Source: Alphaproteobacteria bacterium (lineage in GTDB: Bacteria; Pseudomonadota; Alphaproteobacteria; UBA8366; GCA-2717185). Taken from it: a DNA stretch of 64,000 nucleotides. This document shows positions 51,924 to 61,520 of this stretch, one piece after another. The position numbers and the translations under genes are program-made. The number at the start of each line of letters is the position of its first letter. The first letter of the stretch is position 1. Location of the stretch: assembly GCA_012103325.1 (NCBI GenBank), contig WLWY01000010.1, positions 1 to 64,000 on the forward strand. The letters run 5' to 3'. The notes beneath the pieces are model-generated. The model saw nothing but the letters and a program-made list of their open reading frames with translations. It did no database searches and was not told where the DNA came from.

Positions 51924-52997
51924 CTAACCGCATTGCGCGCGGTGGCGGAGCAGATGGTCCGCCAACACGCAGGCCAGCATCGCCTCGCCGACCGGGACCG
52001 CGCGGATGCCGACACAGGGATCGTGCCGCCCCTTGGTCGAAATTTCCGTCTCCCGACCGTCCGTGGTTACGGTCTTGCGCGGCGCGAGGATCGAGCTTGT
52101 TGGCTTCACCGCAAATCGGATGACGATGTCCTGCCCCGTCGAAATTCCGCCCAGCACGCCGCCTGCCGCGTTCGACAGAAAGCGCACGTTTCCACTGTTA
52201 TCGATGCGCATCTCATCCGCATTGTCTTCGCCCGACAGCCCCGCCGCGGCAAATCCTGCGCCGATTTCAATGCCTTTGACGGCATTGATGCTCATCATGG
52301 CGGCTGCGATGTCGGCATCGAGCTTGCCGTAGACCGGAGCGCCGAGGCCGGCCTGCACGCCGGATGCCGTCACTTCAATAACCGCACCCGTCGAGGAGCC
52401 CGCCTTGCGCACCTTGTCGAGAAGTTTTTCCCAGCCGCTCGCCGTATCGGCATCTGGACACCAAAACGGATTGCGCGGAACCTCGTCCCAGTCCCATTTC
52501 GATCGGTCGACCGCGGAATCGCCGACCTGCACCAGCGCGCCACGAATGGAAACCGCATCGCCCAGCACCTTGCGAGCAACGGCGCCCGCCGCAACGCGCA
52601 TCGCCGTCTCGCGCGCCGACGAGCGGCCGCCACCGCGGTAGTCGCGGATGCCGTATTTTTTCCAGTAGGTGTAATCCGCGTGGCCGGGACGGAATTTATC
52701 CTTGATCTCGCTGTAATCTTTCGACCGCTGATCGACGTTGTCGATGATCAAACTGATCGGCGTTCCCGTCGTCACCCCTTCGAATACGCCGGAGACGATA
52801 CGCACCGCATCCGGCTCACGCCGCTGTGTCGTAAACCGGGACTGGCCTGGACGCCGCTTGTCGAGGTATTCCTGAATTTCAGGTTCGGAGATGGGAATAA
52901 GCGGCGGCACGCCGTCGATTACGCAGCCAATCGCCGCACCGTGACTTTCGCCCCATGTCGTGACGCGGAAGAGTTGGCCGAAGCTGTTCGACGACAT
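51924..52997 (-). CDS. aroC: chorismate synthase
   Basis: The 357-aa FMN-dependent enzyme converts EPSP to chorismate in the shikimate pathway. FRVTTWGESHGAAIGCVIDGVPP (signature 1), RPGHADYTYWKKYGIRDYRGGGRSSARETA and CVGIRAVPVGEAMLACVLADHLL are conserved. It lies between fabI and sppA with gaps of 15 bp and 5 bp, all on the minus strand. Confidence 0.97.
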   Translation of the reverse strand: MSSNSFGQLFRVTTWGESHGAAIGCVIDGVPPLIPISEPEIQEYLDKRRPGQSRFTTQRREPDAVRIVSGVFEGVTTGTPISLIIDNVDQRSKDYSEIKDKFRPGHADYTYWKKYGIRDYRGGGRSSARETAMRVAAGAVARKVLGDAVSIRGALVQVGDSAVDRSKWDWDEVPRNPFWCPDADTASGWEKLLDKVRKAGSSTGAVIEVTASGVQAGLGAPVYGKLDADIAAAMMSINAVKGIEIGAGFAAAGLSGEDNADEMRIDNSGNVRFLSNAAGGVLGGISTGQDIVIRFAVKPTSSILAPRKTVTTDGRETEISTKGRHDPCVGIRAVPVGEAMLACVLADHLLRHRAQCG

Positions 52998-53012
52998 CGT
53001 TCTAGCAGTCCG

Positions 53013-53852
53013 TTAGGACTTCGCCTTGATCCCCGCCAACAGCTCGGAGACCTCCTCTGCCGCGTCCACGGCCACCATGCCGACCGTATTGTAGCCGCAG
53101 TCCACGTGATGAACTTCGCCCGTCACCCCCGAGCTCAGATCGCTCAGCAGATACAGGCCGGCGCCACCAACCTCTTCGATACTGACGTTGCGCCGCAACG
53201 GCGAGTTCAGCTCGTTCCATTTCAGGATATACCGGAAGTCGCCGATCCCCGACGCCGCAAGAGTCTTCACCGGTCCCGCGGAGATCGCGTTGACGCGAAT
53301 CCGCTGACCGCCGAGATCGGCTGCCAGATAACGGACACTCGCCTCCAGGGCAGCCTTGGCAACCCCCATGACATTGTAGTGGGGCATGACCCGCTCCGCG
53401 CCGAAATAGGTCAATGTCAGCAGGCTGCCGCCGTTCGTCATCAACGGCACGGCGCGCTGTGCGACAGCGGTTAGGGAATAACAGGAAATATCGAGCGTGC
53501 GATTGAAGTTCTCACGGGACGTGTTGATGTATTTTCCTTTGAGTTCTTCCTTGTCGGAGAATGCAATCGCATGAACGACGAAATCGATCTCGCCCCACGC
53601 TTCGCCTAGGATTGCAAAGGTCCGATCGACGCTGGCATCGTCGGTAACGTCGCAGGACATAACGTGCTTGGCGCCCACCGATTCAGCCAGCGGGCGCACC
53701 CGTTTTTCCAGCGCGTCGCCCTGAAAGGTGAAGGCGAGCTCCGCGCCGTGCTCCGCCGCGCAGCGTGCGATTCCCCAGGCAAGCGATCGGTCGTTGGCGA
53801 CGCCCATGACAAGGCCCCGCTTTCCGGCCATTATTGACTTCGCCTCGGTCAT
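53013..53852 (-). CDS. fabI: enoyl-[acyl-carrier-protein] reductase (NADH), FabI
   Basis: The 279-aa SDR-type enzyme catalyses the last reduction of each fatty-acid elongation cycle. It starts MTEAKSIMAGKRGLVMGVAND with the FabI glycine-rich NAD loop. The catalytic pair is Tyr159 and Lys166 (YNVMGVAK). GPVKTLAASGIGDF is the substrate-binding loop, which contacts triclosan in FabI. It is preceded by GGGGAGGG and followed by aroC at 15 bp. A second SDR at 57 kb is unrelated in role. Confidence 0.96.
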   Translation of the reverse strand: MTEAKSIMAGKRGLVMGVANDRSLAWGIARCAAEHGAELAFTFQGDALEKRVRPLAESVGAKHVMSCDVTDDASVDRTFAILGEAWGEIDFVVHAIAFSDKEELKGKYINTSRENFNRTLDISCYSLTAVAQRAVPLMTNGGSLLTLTYFGAERVMPHYNVMGVAKAALEASVRYLAADLGGQRIRVNAISAGPVKTLAASGIGDFRYILKWNELNSPLRRNVSIEEVGGAGLYLLSDLSSGVTGEVHHVDCGYNTVGMVAVDAAEEVSELLAGIKAKS

Positions 53853-53969
53853 GCCCTCCCCTTCCTACGCTTTGAGACCACGCGCCATCCTACCAACACT
53901 GCGCCCTTGCGTCCAAAACAAGCTCGCAGATTTCCCAGCAAAAAACATAAAAAATATCGGGTCTTACGT

Positions 53970-54833
53970 TTATTCGAAGCCCGCCTTCTTGCGCACGTCG
54001 TAATCGCTCTGTTTTGTCCAGGATCGCACGAACTCCGTGAGCTTGGAATCCGTTTTCTCCGGCAAATGAATCATGAGTCGGACGAACTCGTCGCCCTTCT
54101 TCCCATCTTTTTCGAGGCCACGCCCCTTCAGGCGCAGGATGCGGCCGCTGCTCGACCCTTCGGGAACCGCCACCGATACGGTGCCGTGCACGGTCGGTGT
54201 GTTGACCTTGGCACCAAGTACCGCCTCGGTCAGGGTGATCGGCACATCGACGCGAATATCGAGACCGTCGCGCACGAAGTAGGGGTGCGGGTCGACCTGT
54301 ACTTCCACGAACGCGTCGCCGTTCGGGCCACCGCCAACCCCCGGCATGCCTTGTTCCTTCAGACGCAAGCTGTCGCCGTCGCTCGTTGCCGGCGGGATGT
54401 TTACCTCGATGGTCTTGCCGTCATGGAGCCGGACGCGCTGCACGCCGCCTCGCGCCGCTTCCAGAAACGGGACATGGACGGAATAGGTAACACTTTTACC
54501 CTTGGCCTGCCGCGGCCGCCGCCGGCGTCCGAACAGGTCCGCAACCAGATCCTCGAAGTCAGCGCCGGCCGCGCCCTGACGGGCTTGGCGAAACATACCG
54601 TCCATCCGAGGCGACCCGTCGGGATTGATCTCACCGCGGTCGAACTGCGCCCGTTTCTCCTCGTTCGACAGCATCTCATAGGCCGCCGTCACTTCCTTAA
54701 AGCGCTGTTCAACAATCGTATCACCCGGATTCATATCCGGGTGCAGTTCCTTGGCAAGCGTCCGGTACGCCGATTTGATATCCGCCTGCGAAGCGGACGG
54801 CGGCACGCCCAGAACTTCATACGGGTTTTTCAT
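53970..54833 (-). CDS. DnaJ-type co-chaperone (CbpA/DnaJ C-terminal domain)
   Basis: The 287-aa protein has a J domain (1-65) with the HPD motif (AKELHPDMNPG), a Gly/Arg linker (~70-115) and two beta-sandwich client-binding domains (SVHVPFLEAARGGVQRVRLHDGKTI; FVEVQVDPHPYFVRDGLDIRVDVPI). It lacks the cysteine-rich zinc fingers of classic DnaJ, as in CbpA/type II. It stimulates DnaK ATPase. It is a single gene 54 bp downstream of the lipoprotein gene. Confidence 0.9.
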   Translation of the reverse strand: MKNPYEVLGVPPSASQADIKSAYRTLAKELHPDMNPGDTIVEQRFKEVTAAYEMLSNEEKRAQFDRGEINPDGSPRMDGMFRQARQGAAGADFEDLVADLFGRRRRPRQAKGKSVTYSVHVPFLEAARGGVQRVRLHDGKTIEVNIPPATSDGDSLRLKEQGMPGVGGGPNGDAFVEVQVDPHPYFVRDGLDIRVDVPITLTEAVLGAKVNTPTVHGTVSVAVPEGSSSGRILRLKGRGLEKDGKKGDEFVRLMIHLPEKTDSKLTEFVRSWTKQSDYDVRKKAGFE

Positions 54834-54887
54834 CGCTCAAGAGCCATATTGACCTGGGCCAGGGATGCCGGATTGCGTCGCGCCAAA

Positions 54888-55355
54888 TTACTTAACGATT
54901 TTCCAGCTACCGTCCGGCTGCCGGCAGGCCCGGCCATAGGCTTGCTCCGACTTGCCACCGACGGTGATGGTCTGTTGATACTCCCGACAATATTCGCCCG
55001 AGTCGGCTTGCACGGCAGGCTGCGGAACGATCGTGCCGGAATTTCCGCTGTCCGGATTGCGCCATGCAACGGTCTGCCCGGACGGCGCGGTTTCCAGCGC
55101 ACGCTGCGTGGAATTTTCCATCTCAATCCGGTCCGCCCGATCAAGCGACTTTCCAACTTCGCTTCCGACATATGCGCCGGCCAGCGCACCAATGGCGACC
55201 GCAGCGAGCTGTCCCGTGCCCGACCCGATCTGCGAGCCTGCGAGCGCGCCGAGACCTGCGCCCAGCAAGGTCCCTCCAGTTTGCTTTTGACCTTGATCCC
55301 CGGCGCACGCCCCGACGAGCAGCACGACGGCAATAAGAGAAATCAGTCTTTTCAT
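54888..55355 (-). CDS. glycine-zipper surface lipoprotein
   Basis: The 155-aa protein has a signal peptide with lipobox Leu-Val-Gly-Ala-Cys. It continues with a glycine-zipper region (GGTLLGAGLGALAGSQIGSG and AIGALAGAYVGSEVGKSL, both G-x3-G rich) that probably inserts in the outer membrane. The C-terminal part has ...EYCREYQQTITVGGKSEQAYGRACRQPDGSWKI, the pattern of the RT0821/Lpp0805 surface-protein family. GAGGAC precedes the ATG at 55355. Function is unknown, possibly cell-envelope stability. Confidence 0.8.
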   Translation of the reverse strand: MKRLISLIAVVLLVGACAGDQGQKQTGGTLLGAGLGALAGSQIGSGTGQLAAVAIGALAGAYVGSEVGKSLDRADRIEMENSTQRALETAPSGQTVAWRNPDSGNSGTIVPQPAVQADSGEYCREYQQTITVGGKSEQAYGRACRQPDGSWKIVK

Positions 55356-55506
55356 CACGAAAGTCCTCATATCGAACTTTGGTTTGATATGAGATTCGAG
55401 GCTTTTGATTTACTCGCGACAGCAATAAAATGCCACGCGTATCAGTTCCGTCGAATCCCCGTATCACCACTAACAATACCTTAAGCGACTTATATATTTA
55501 TTAATC

Positions 55507-56097
55507 ATGCCAAATACAAACCTGGACGAACCCTTCACGCTATTTCAGAAATGGTATAGCGAGGCGGAAGCAAAAGAAATCGACGTCCCGTCGGCCATGT
55601 CCGTTTCGACCGTCGACCCCCGGGGACGGCCGTCGTCGCGGATGGTACTACTGAAGCAGTTCGATAGCGACGGTTTCGTTTTTTACACCAATCTGGAAAG
55701 CCGGAAGGGTGGTGATATCGTTGAAAACGCCTATGTTTCCCTTTTGTTTCACTGGAAATCGTTAAAAAAGCAAATCCGGATCGAAGGCCCGGCCGTTCTG
55801 GTAGAGGATGCGGTGGCCGACGCCTACTTCGCGACCCGCGACCGCGGCAGCCAAATCGGCGCCTGGGCCAGCAAGCAATCGCATCCGATGGAAGGTCGGC
55901 ACGATCTCGAGAAACAAATCGCGATACATACGGCAAAATTCGGCATCAGTACGATTCCCCGCCCCCCCTTCTGGTCCGGTTACCGCGTACCGCCGGATCA
56001 GATTGAATTCTGGAGCGACGGCACATTCCGGCTACACGAACGAACGGTTTATACGCGGCAATCCGATGGCTGGCGCACCGAACGGCTCTTCCCATGA
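55507..56097 (+). CDS. pdxH: pyridoxamine 5'-phosphate oxidase
   Basis: The 196-aa FMN enzyme oxidises pyridoxamine/pyridoxine phosphate to PLP. MSVSTVDPRGRPSSRMVLLKQFDSDGFVFYTNLESRKG, RIEGPAVLVEDAVADAYFATRDRGSQIGAWASKQS and PRPPFWSGYRVPPDQIEFW...RLHER are diagnostic. Its end overlaps the CDF transporter gene by four bases. It is a true PdxH, unlike the small split-barrel protein at 21.9 kb. Confidence 0.95.
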   Translation: MPNTNLDEPFTLFQKWYSEAEAKEIDVPSAMSVSTVDPRGRPSSRMVLLKQFDSDGFVFYTNLESRKGGDIVENAYVSLLFHWKSLKKQIRIEGPAVLVEDAVADAYFATRDRGSQIGAWASKQSHPMEGRHDLEKQIAIHTAKFGISTIPRPPFWSGYRVPPDQIEFWSDGTFRLHERTVYTRQSDGWRTERLFP

Positions 56098-57026
56098 CCG
56101 CCGCCGACAATGTAAAGACATCCGCTGGTCCCACCGATCAGTCGGCGCGGCTGATGCGCCTTGCGACCTACGCCTCAGTGTCGGTCGCTGCGATACTCAT
56201 ATCCGCCAAACTCATCGCATGGTCCCTCACGGGATCCGTGGCCATGCTGTCCACTTTGGTCGACTCGCTGCTCGACGGCCTTGCCTCGATCGTGACTCTC
56301 GTCGCCGTTCGGCACGCGCTGACTCCGGCTGACCGAGAACACCGGTTCGGTCATGGCAAGGCGGAAGCCCTGGCGGCGATGGCGCAATCGGCCTTCGTCG
56401 CCGGTTCGGCGGTTATCGTCTTATTCGAGGCCGGGTCCCGGCTCTTTAAGCCGCAGCCAATTGCGGCAACCGATATCGGCGTTATCGTGATGGTCGGGTC
56501 GATCGTCCTCACGCTCGCCCTCGTGCTGTTTCAGCACTACGTCGTCAAACGCTCGAATTCGCTCGCAATCGCGGCGGATACACTGCACTACAAAAGCGAC
56601 CTGCTGATCAACATCGCGGTTATCGCAGCCTTGATTTTGACGCCAATGCTGGACGCCCCGTTCATCGACCCCCTGACCGGCGCATTTGTCGCTTTGTATC
56701 TTATGTTCGGGGCCTGGCGCATTTTAAGAAGCGCCTTGGACATGTTGATGGACCGCGAGTTGCCGGAACAAGATCGACAGCGCATCCGCGAAATCGCCGG
56801 CCGGCATAAAGATGTTTGCAGCATACATGATTTGCGGACGCGCCGTTCAGGCTCGGACGTTTTCATTCAACTGCATCTGGAGTTGGACGGCGATATGACG
56901 TTGATGGATGCACACCTCATCTCGGACCAGGTAGAATTGGAAATCAGCGAGGCGTTCTCGGGCGCGGAAGTCCTTATTCACCAGGATCCCGAGGGGTATG
57001 AGGAATACCACCCTGCCATCCCGTAG
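56094..57026 (+). CDS. cation diffusion facilitator family transporter
   Basis: The 310-aa membrane protein exports divalent metals (Zn, Fe, Mn or Co) by proton exchange. Six helices are predicted from ~20 to 205. The metal site motif DSLLDGLASIVTLVAVRHALTPAD lies in helix 2 and a second HYKSDLLINIAVI in helix 5. A cytoplasmic C-terminal ferredoxin-like domain ends VELEISEAFSGAEVLIHQDPEG. It shares a 4-bp overlap with pdxH and is likely co-transcribed. FieF-type proteins have this layout. Confidence 0.92.
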   Translation: MTAADNVKTSAGPTDQSARLMRLATYASVSVAAILISAKLIAWSLTGSVAMLSTLVDSLLDGLASIVTLVAVRHALTPADREHRFGHGKAEALAAMAQSAFVAGSAVIVLFEAGSRLFKPQPIAATDIGVIVMVGSIVLTLALVLFQHYVVKRSNSLAIAADTLHYKSDLLINIAVIAALILTPMLDAPFIDPLTGAFVALYLMFGAWRILRSALDMLMDRELPEQDRQRIREIAGRHKDVCSIHDLRTRRSGSDVFIQLHLELDGDMTLMDAHLISDQVELEISEAFSGAEVLIHQDPEGYEEYHPAIP

Positions 57027-57065
57027 AGTTCAAACCTGCCGCGCTACATCCGTTAGGATCAAGAA

Positions 57066-57818
57066 ATGACCGAACAACGCAAAACAGTCGTGCTGACCGG
57101 CGCCAGCCGCGGCATTGGACATGCGACGGTACAGCGATTTTCCGACGAAGGCTGGCGGATCATCAGTTGCAGCCGCGACGATATTCCGGAGCACTGCAAG
57201 CGCGACCCGAACTGGGCCTATCACTTCCCAACAGACCTGGCGGATATCGGTGCCGTCGACGCCTTCGTCGCCGAAGCGAACGATTTTCTCGGCGACGACC
57301 CGCTGCATGCGCTGGTGAACAATGCCGCCGTGTCCCCGAAGACGCCGTACAAAGAACGGCTCGGATGCCTGAACGGCGATATCGAGCGCTGGCGCGAAGT
57401 ATTCGAGTTGAACCTCTTTGCGCCGCTCATCTTGGCCCGTGGCTTCGCCGCCGCCTTACGGCGCGGAGCGCAAAAGGAAGGCGGCTCAATTGTCAACATC
57501 ACGTCGATTGCCGGCCATGCGATACATCCTTTTGCGGGATCCGCCTATTCCACGTCGAAGGCTGCATTGTCCGCGCTGACGCGGGAAATGGCCGTCGAGT
57601 TCGCGCAGCTGGGCGTGCGCGTGAACGCCGTGGCCCCGGGTGAAATCGAAACCGAGATGATCGGCGCCGAATATGAACCGCTCATCAACCGGATTCCGAT
57701 GCACCGCATGGGCACGCCCGAAGAAGTCGCGGGATGCGTCTATCGCCTCTGCACGGCTGATTTTGGATACGTTACCGGGACCGAGATTTTCGTCACCGGC
57801 GGGCAACACGTTTACTGA
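57066..57818 (+). CDS. SDR-family NAD(P)-dependent oxidoreductase
   Basis: The 250-aa protein has the classical SDR layout: the nucleotide loop TGASRGIG (11-18), NNAA (85-88), and the catalytic triad Ser147, Tyr161 and Lys165. VNAVAPGEIETEMIG follows. It lies 40 bp downstream of the CDF gene on the same strand, with the 3' end just touching the convergent PadR-like gene. The substrate is unknown. Confidence 0.92.
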   Translation: MTEQRKTVVLTGASRGIGHATVQRFSDEGWRIISCSRDDIPEHCKRDPNWAYHFPTDLADIGAVDAFVAEANDFLGDDPLHALVNNAAVSPKTPYKERLGCLNGDIERWREVFELNLFAPLILARGFAAALRRGAQKEGGSIVNITSIAGHAIHPFAGSAYSTSKAALSALTREMAVEFAQLGVRVNAVAPGEIETEMIGAEYEPLINRIPMHRMGTPEEVAGCVYRLCTADFGYVTGTEIFVTGGQHVY

Positions 57819-58352
57819 TCAGGACTCGGCGTCGAGATTCCGGAACCAGTCGAAACGCTCATTGAGCTGAGCGATTTCCAGATCGAGCCACTGGGCAAGC
57901 GGTTCCCGATCGTAGCCACCCCGAAGCTCGCGAAGACGAGCCAGCTCGACTTCGCACATCTCCGAGAGCATATCGACCTGATCGCGTTTGTCGTCTTCCG
58001 ACAGCAGGTGCATAAACCGCATCTTTAGCGCGATTACGAGCTTGCTGACGTCATTGACGGGCGCCCGGACATTGGAGGTCATCAGCGTATGGAACATCTC
58101 CCGTCCGCTGTCGGTAATTTGCAGCACCGAACTATCCTGTATCGTGCCGCCGTCGACAGGAACCGCCAGCTCCTCGTAGGACAGCAACTCCAGCGAAGTC
58201 CCAAGAAGGTCGAGAGACGGGCCTGCAACACGCGCCACGAAGTAGCGAATATCGCTCGCAAGCGCCGCGTACTGCTTATCGCCTTCCGCGAGGCTGCCAA
58301 GCGCCGCCAGTCTAATGGCTTCCGTCGGTATTAGGGTATTGTCGCGATACAT
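57819..58352 (-). CDS. PadR-like transcriptional regulator (tentative)
   Basis: A 177-aa protein starts MYRDNTLIPTEAIRLAALGSLAEGDKQY with a winged-helix-like N-terminal part (~5-90: YAALASDIRYFVARVAGPSLDLLGTSLELLSYEELAV, then ITDSGREMFHTLM as wing). The C-terminal helical part (ALKMRFMHLLSEDDKRDQVDMLSEMCEVELARLRELRGG) resembles the PadR Vir_act_alpha_C coiled coil. No ligand is known. The ATG at 58352 follows AAGGG. It converges with the SDR gene without overlap and has no clear target. Confidence 0.65.
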   Translation of the reverse strand: MYRDNTLIPTEAIRLAALGSLAEGDKQYAALASDIRYFVARVAGPSLDLLGTSLELLSYEELAVPVDGGTIQDSSVLQITDSGREMFHTLMTSNVRAPVNDVSKLVIALKMRFMHLLSEDDKRDQVDMLSEMCEVELARLRELRGGYDREPLAQWLDLEIAQLNERFDWFRNLDAES

Positions 58353-58446
58353 TCCCAAAACCCTTAACGATTCAGACGATCAGTATATAGCGCGTTTATC
58401 GGCGAATTCATCACCCAATTGCATGACCGGGCAATAGTGAATCAGG

Positions 58447-59658
58447 CTATGCGGCCCATTTCAGCGAAAGTTCGCCCCAGACATCGACCAGCGCCACCAC
58501 CAGATCGTCCATCATCTCGTCGGTGTGCAACGGCGTCGGGGTAATCCGGAGCCGTTCCGTCCCACGGGCCACAGTCGGATAGTTAATCGGCTGCACATAG
58601 ATGCTGTAGCGGTCCATCAGGGCGTCGCTTGCCTGCTTGCACAGCCTTGGGTCGCCAACGAGGACAGGAACGATGTGACTGACCGATGGCATGACCGGAA
58701 TGCCCGCTTCCGTCAGCTTTGCCGTCAGCGTCCGCGCGCGCTCCTGATGCCGGTCGCGCAGGTGCTGCGCGTTCCGCACATAGCGAACGCTGGCGAGTGC
58801 CCCTGCCGCCACGGCCGGGGGCATCGACGTGGTGAAAATGAAACCGTTGCCGAAACTGCGCACGAAATCGATCAGGGCGCCCGTCGCGGCAATGTAACCG
58901 CCGACGACACCGAAGCCCTTGGCCAGCGTTCCCTGCATGACCGTGACACGGTCCATGACGCCATCCCGTTCGGCCACACCCGCGCCGTTCGGCCCGTACA
59001 TGCCGACGGCGTGTACTTCGTCGAGGTAGCTGATCGCTTTGTATTTTTCGCAAACATCGAGCAATTCGCCAATCGGGGCGATATCGCCGTCCATCGAATA
59101 AACCGATTCGAATACGACCATCTTGGGGGCGTCCGGGTCGTCCGCCCGCATCAACCTGTCGAGGTCGGCCGGGTCGTTGTGCTTGAACACGCGCTTGTCT
59201 GCACGGCTATGCCGGATTCCCTCGATCATCGAGTTGTGGTTCCACGCGTCCGAATAGATCAGACAGCCCGGTAGCCGCATGCCCAGAGTCGACAACGCGG
59301 TCATATTGGCCACGTACCCAGAGGTGAACAGCAATGCCGCTTCGCGCTGATGCAGATCGGCGAGTTCCCGTTCAAGCAGGACATGGTAGTGATTCGTTCC
59401 GGAAATATTGCGTGTGCCGCCAGCACCGGCGCCGCAATTATCGAGCGCCTCATGCATGGCCGCGATAACGTCGGGATTCTGGCCCTGACCTAGATAGTCG
59501 TTCGAACACCAGACGGTTACCGGGGCCTGCTGGCCGCCTTCGCGGAACACGGCCTTGGGATACGCACCGGCCTCTCGCTCCAGATCAGCGAACACACGGT
59601 AATCGCCGCTGTTCCTCAGTTCGGAAAGTTTGTCTGAAAAGAAGTCCTGGTAGTCCAC
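58447..59658 (-). CDS. hemA: 5-aminolevulinate synthase
   Basis: The 403-aa PLP enzyme condenses glycine with succinyl-CoA, the first step of tetrapyrrole synthesis by the C4 route of alphaproteobacteria. The PLP lysine is Lys247 (GTLAKGFGVVGGYIAA). CSNDYLGQGQNPDVIAAM, GAGAGGTRNISGTNHYH and YLDEVHAVGMYGPNG are family segments. It is monocistronic, with a ~240-bp spacer upstream and no FNR box found there. Confidence 0.96.
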   Translation of the reverse strand: MDYQDFFSDKLSELRNSGDYRVFADLEREAGAYPKAVFREGGQQAPVTVWCSNDYLGQGQNPDVIAAMHEALDNCGAGAGGTRNISGTNHYHVLLERELADLHQREAALLFTSGYVANMTALSTLGMRLPGCLIYSDAWNHNSMIEGIRHSRADKRVFKHNDPADLDRLMRADDPDAPKMVVFESVYSMDGDIAPIGELLDVCEKYKAISYLDEVHAVGMYGPNGAGVAERDGVMDRVTVMQGTLAKGFGVVGGYIAATGALIDFVRSFGNGFIFTTSMPPAVAAGALASVRYVRNAQHLRDRHQERARTLTAKLTEAGIPVMPSVSHIVPVLVGDPRLCKQASDALMDRYSIYVQPINYPTVARGTERLRITPTPLHTDEMMDDLVVALVDVWGELSLKWAA

Positions 59659-59889
59659 GGCGCCACCCTCAAGGCAAAGTGTATCTGCTCGGTTCAGTCT
59701 CGCTTGGTTAACATTAAGACTAGCTTAAATACAGATCTGAACCACAGCCAAATTGCCGCACTTTCGACAGCACGGCAATCGACCGATCGCATCTCTTGCT
59801 AAACACCATTTGGTGTCCTGATCGCAAAATTCAAAGAATTGAATTTTGCTTAAACCTAGTCTTCGCAAGCAGTCGCGCGCGGTTATTCT

Positions 59890-59901
59890 TGATCCGCTCT
59901 A
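59890..59901 (-). repeat. copy of the TAGAGCGGATCA repeat at the aminotransferase stop
   Basis: TGATCCGCTCTA on the plus strand is identical to 38077-38088. In both places its TAG is the stop codon of the leftward gene. It extends the AGAGCRGATC repeat family of this chromosome. Confidence 0.6.
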
Positions 59902-61275
59902 GTCGAGACCAGCCGCCATCGTTGTACCGATATCGAGCGCTTTCTCAAACCGGTCGAACATATCGTCAATTTCCGCCTCCGTGATAATCAGCGGCGGCGA
60001 GAATGCGACCGAGTCGCCCATGGCCCGCACGATCAAGCCGTTTTCCTGCGCCTGCCCCGTGACATAGGCGCCGACGGCATGCGACGGATCGAACGGTTCC
60101 TTGGTTTCCTTGTCCCGTACCAATTCGACCGCACCAACCAACCCGACGCCCCGCACTTCACCAACCATCGAATGGGAGGCGAAATCGCGCAGACGCTTCT
60201 GGAACCGGCCCATGACGCCGCGTACATGGCCAACGATGTCCCGCTCCTCATAGATCTTCAGCGTTTCCACCGCCACAGCCGCCGGCACCGGGTGCCCGGA
60301 GTAGGTGAAGCCATGGCCAAAGGTGCCGATCTTGTCACTGTTGGCACTGATCGCATCGAATATCTTGTCGTTGATCAGGACCGCGGAAATCGGCATGTAG
60401 GCGGACGACAGCGCCTTCGCCATCGTCATCATATCCGGCTGTAAATTGTAGGTTTCGCTACCGAACATGTTCCCCGTGCGCCCGAAGCCGCAGATAACTT
60501 CGTCGGCAATGAACAGAATGTCATGCTTCTTTAAGACAGCCTGAATTTTTTCAAAATAGGTCTTCGGCGGCACGATCACGCCGCCGGCGCCCATCACCGG
60601 TTCGGCGATAAACGCGGCAACGGTTTCAGGCCCCTCGTCCTGAATCTGCTTCTCCAAGCTTTCGGCGAGCCGCGTGGCAAAATCCTCTTCCGATTCCCCC
60701 GGCGCCCCGTACCGATAATAATGCGGACAATCGGCATGCGTTATGTTCGCAATCGGCAGGTCGAAATCCATGTGGTTGGCGGGCAGTCCGGTAAGACTGG
60801 CCGCGGCGACCGTCACGCCGTGATAACCCTTGAGCCGGCTGATGATCTTCTTCTTTTCCGGCCGTCCCACCGCGTTGTTGTAATACCAGACGAGCTTGAC
60901 AACGGAATCGTTCGCCTCCGATCCGGAATTGGCGAAGAAGGCCTTCGACATCGGCACCGGTGCGATCGCCAAAAGCCGCTCCGCCAGCTCGATGGCCGGA
61001 TGGTGCGTTTTCGACGCGAAGACATGATAGAAGGGTAGCTCCCGCATCTGCTTCGTGGCAGCGGCGACCAGCCGTTCCTCTCCGAAGCCCAGCGATGTGC
61101 ACCACAATCCGGCAAGCCCCTCGATATAGGCCTTGCCGCTTTCGTCATAGACCCAGATGCCCTTGCCTTTCCGCATGACCATCGGGCCGGTCTCTTGGTG
61201 TTTCTTCAGATTCGTATAGGCATGCAGAACCGACGCGATATCGCGGCTTTCCGGCGAATTGGGCAGGTCGTTCAT
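59899..61275 (-). CDS. class III (omega-type) aminotransferase
   Basis: The 458-aa PLP enzyme contains FIADEVICGFGRTGNMFGSE (PLP aspartate Asp258) and MTMAKALSSAYMPISAV (Lys287). GSEANDSVVKLVWYYNN (117-133) and RLKGYHGVTVAAASLTGLP are typical of putrescine/beta-alanine/omega-amino-acid:pyruvate aminotransferases. It moves amino groups from a terminal amine to an oxo acid. The substrate is unknown. It is a single gene ending in a dispersed repeat. Confidence 0.92.
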   Translation of the reverse strand: MNDLPNSPESRDIASVLHAYTNLKKHQETGPMVMRKGKGIWVYDESGKAYIEGLAGLWCTSLGFGEERLVAAATKQMRELPFYHVFASKTHHPAIELAERLLAIAPVPMSKAFFANSGSEANDSVVKLVWYYNNAVGRPEKKKIISRLKGYHGVTVAAASLTGLPANHMDFDLPIANITHADCPHYYRYGAPGESEEDFATRLAESLEKQIQDEGPETVAAFIAEPVMGAGGVIVPPKTYFEKIQAVLKKHDILFIADEVICGFGRTGNMFGSETYNLQPDMMTMAKALSSAYMPISAVLINDKIFDAISANSDKIGTFGHGFTYSGHPVPAAVAVETLKIYEERDIVGHVRGVMGRFQKRLRDFASHSMVGEVRGVGLVGAVELVRDKETKEPFDPSHAVGAYVTGQAQENGLIVRAMGDSVAFSPPLIITEAEIDDMFDRFEKALDIGTTMAAGLD

Positions 61276-61520
61276 GGCGCTTCCTCGGCATGATGTGAAC
61301 AGGCGGTGCAGCGTGCCCGCATCCTACACCCGCATGACAGGCAAGTGAACCAACGGTTACGCGCAGCCATGTGCCGTATCGCAGCAACGTGCCGCACATG
61401 ATCACGAAACATTTACACAGAATTTCCCTTTACAAACGAATGAACCACACTATCTTTTGCATTAATAAATAAAACACATAAATTTTACGTGAATTTAGGC
61501 ACTTCACACGGAGTTCTGTC

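Noticed and set aside
53907..55484. 525-codon plus-strand frame across the DnaJ-like and lipoprotein genes
   Set aside because: The opposite strand encodes a clear J-domain protein and a glycine-zipper lipoprotein. The composition here is that of a shadow frame.
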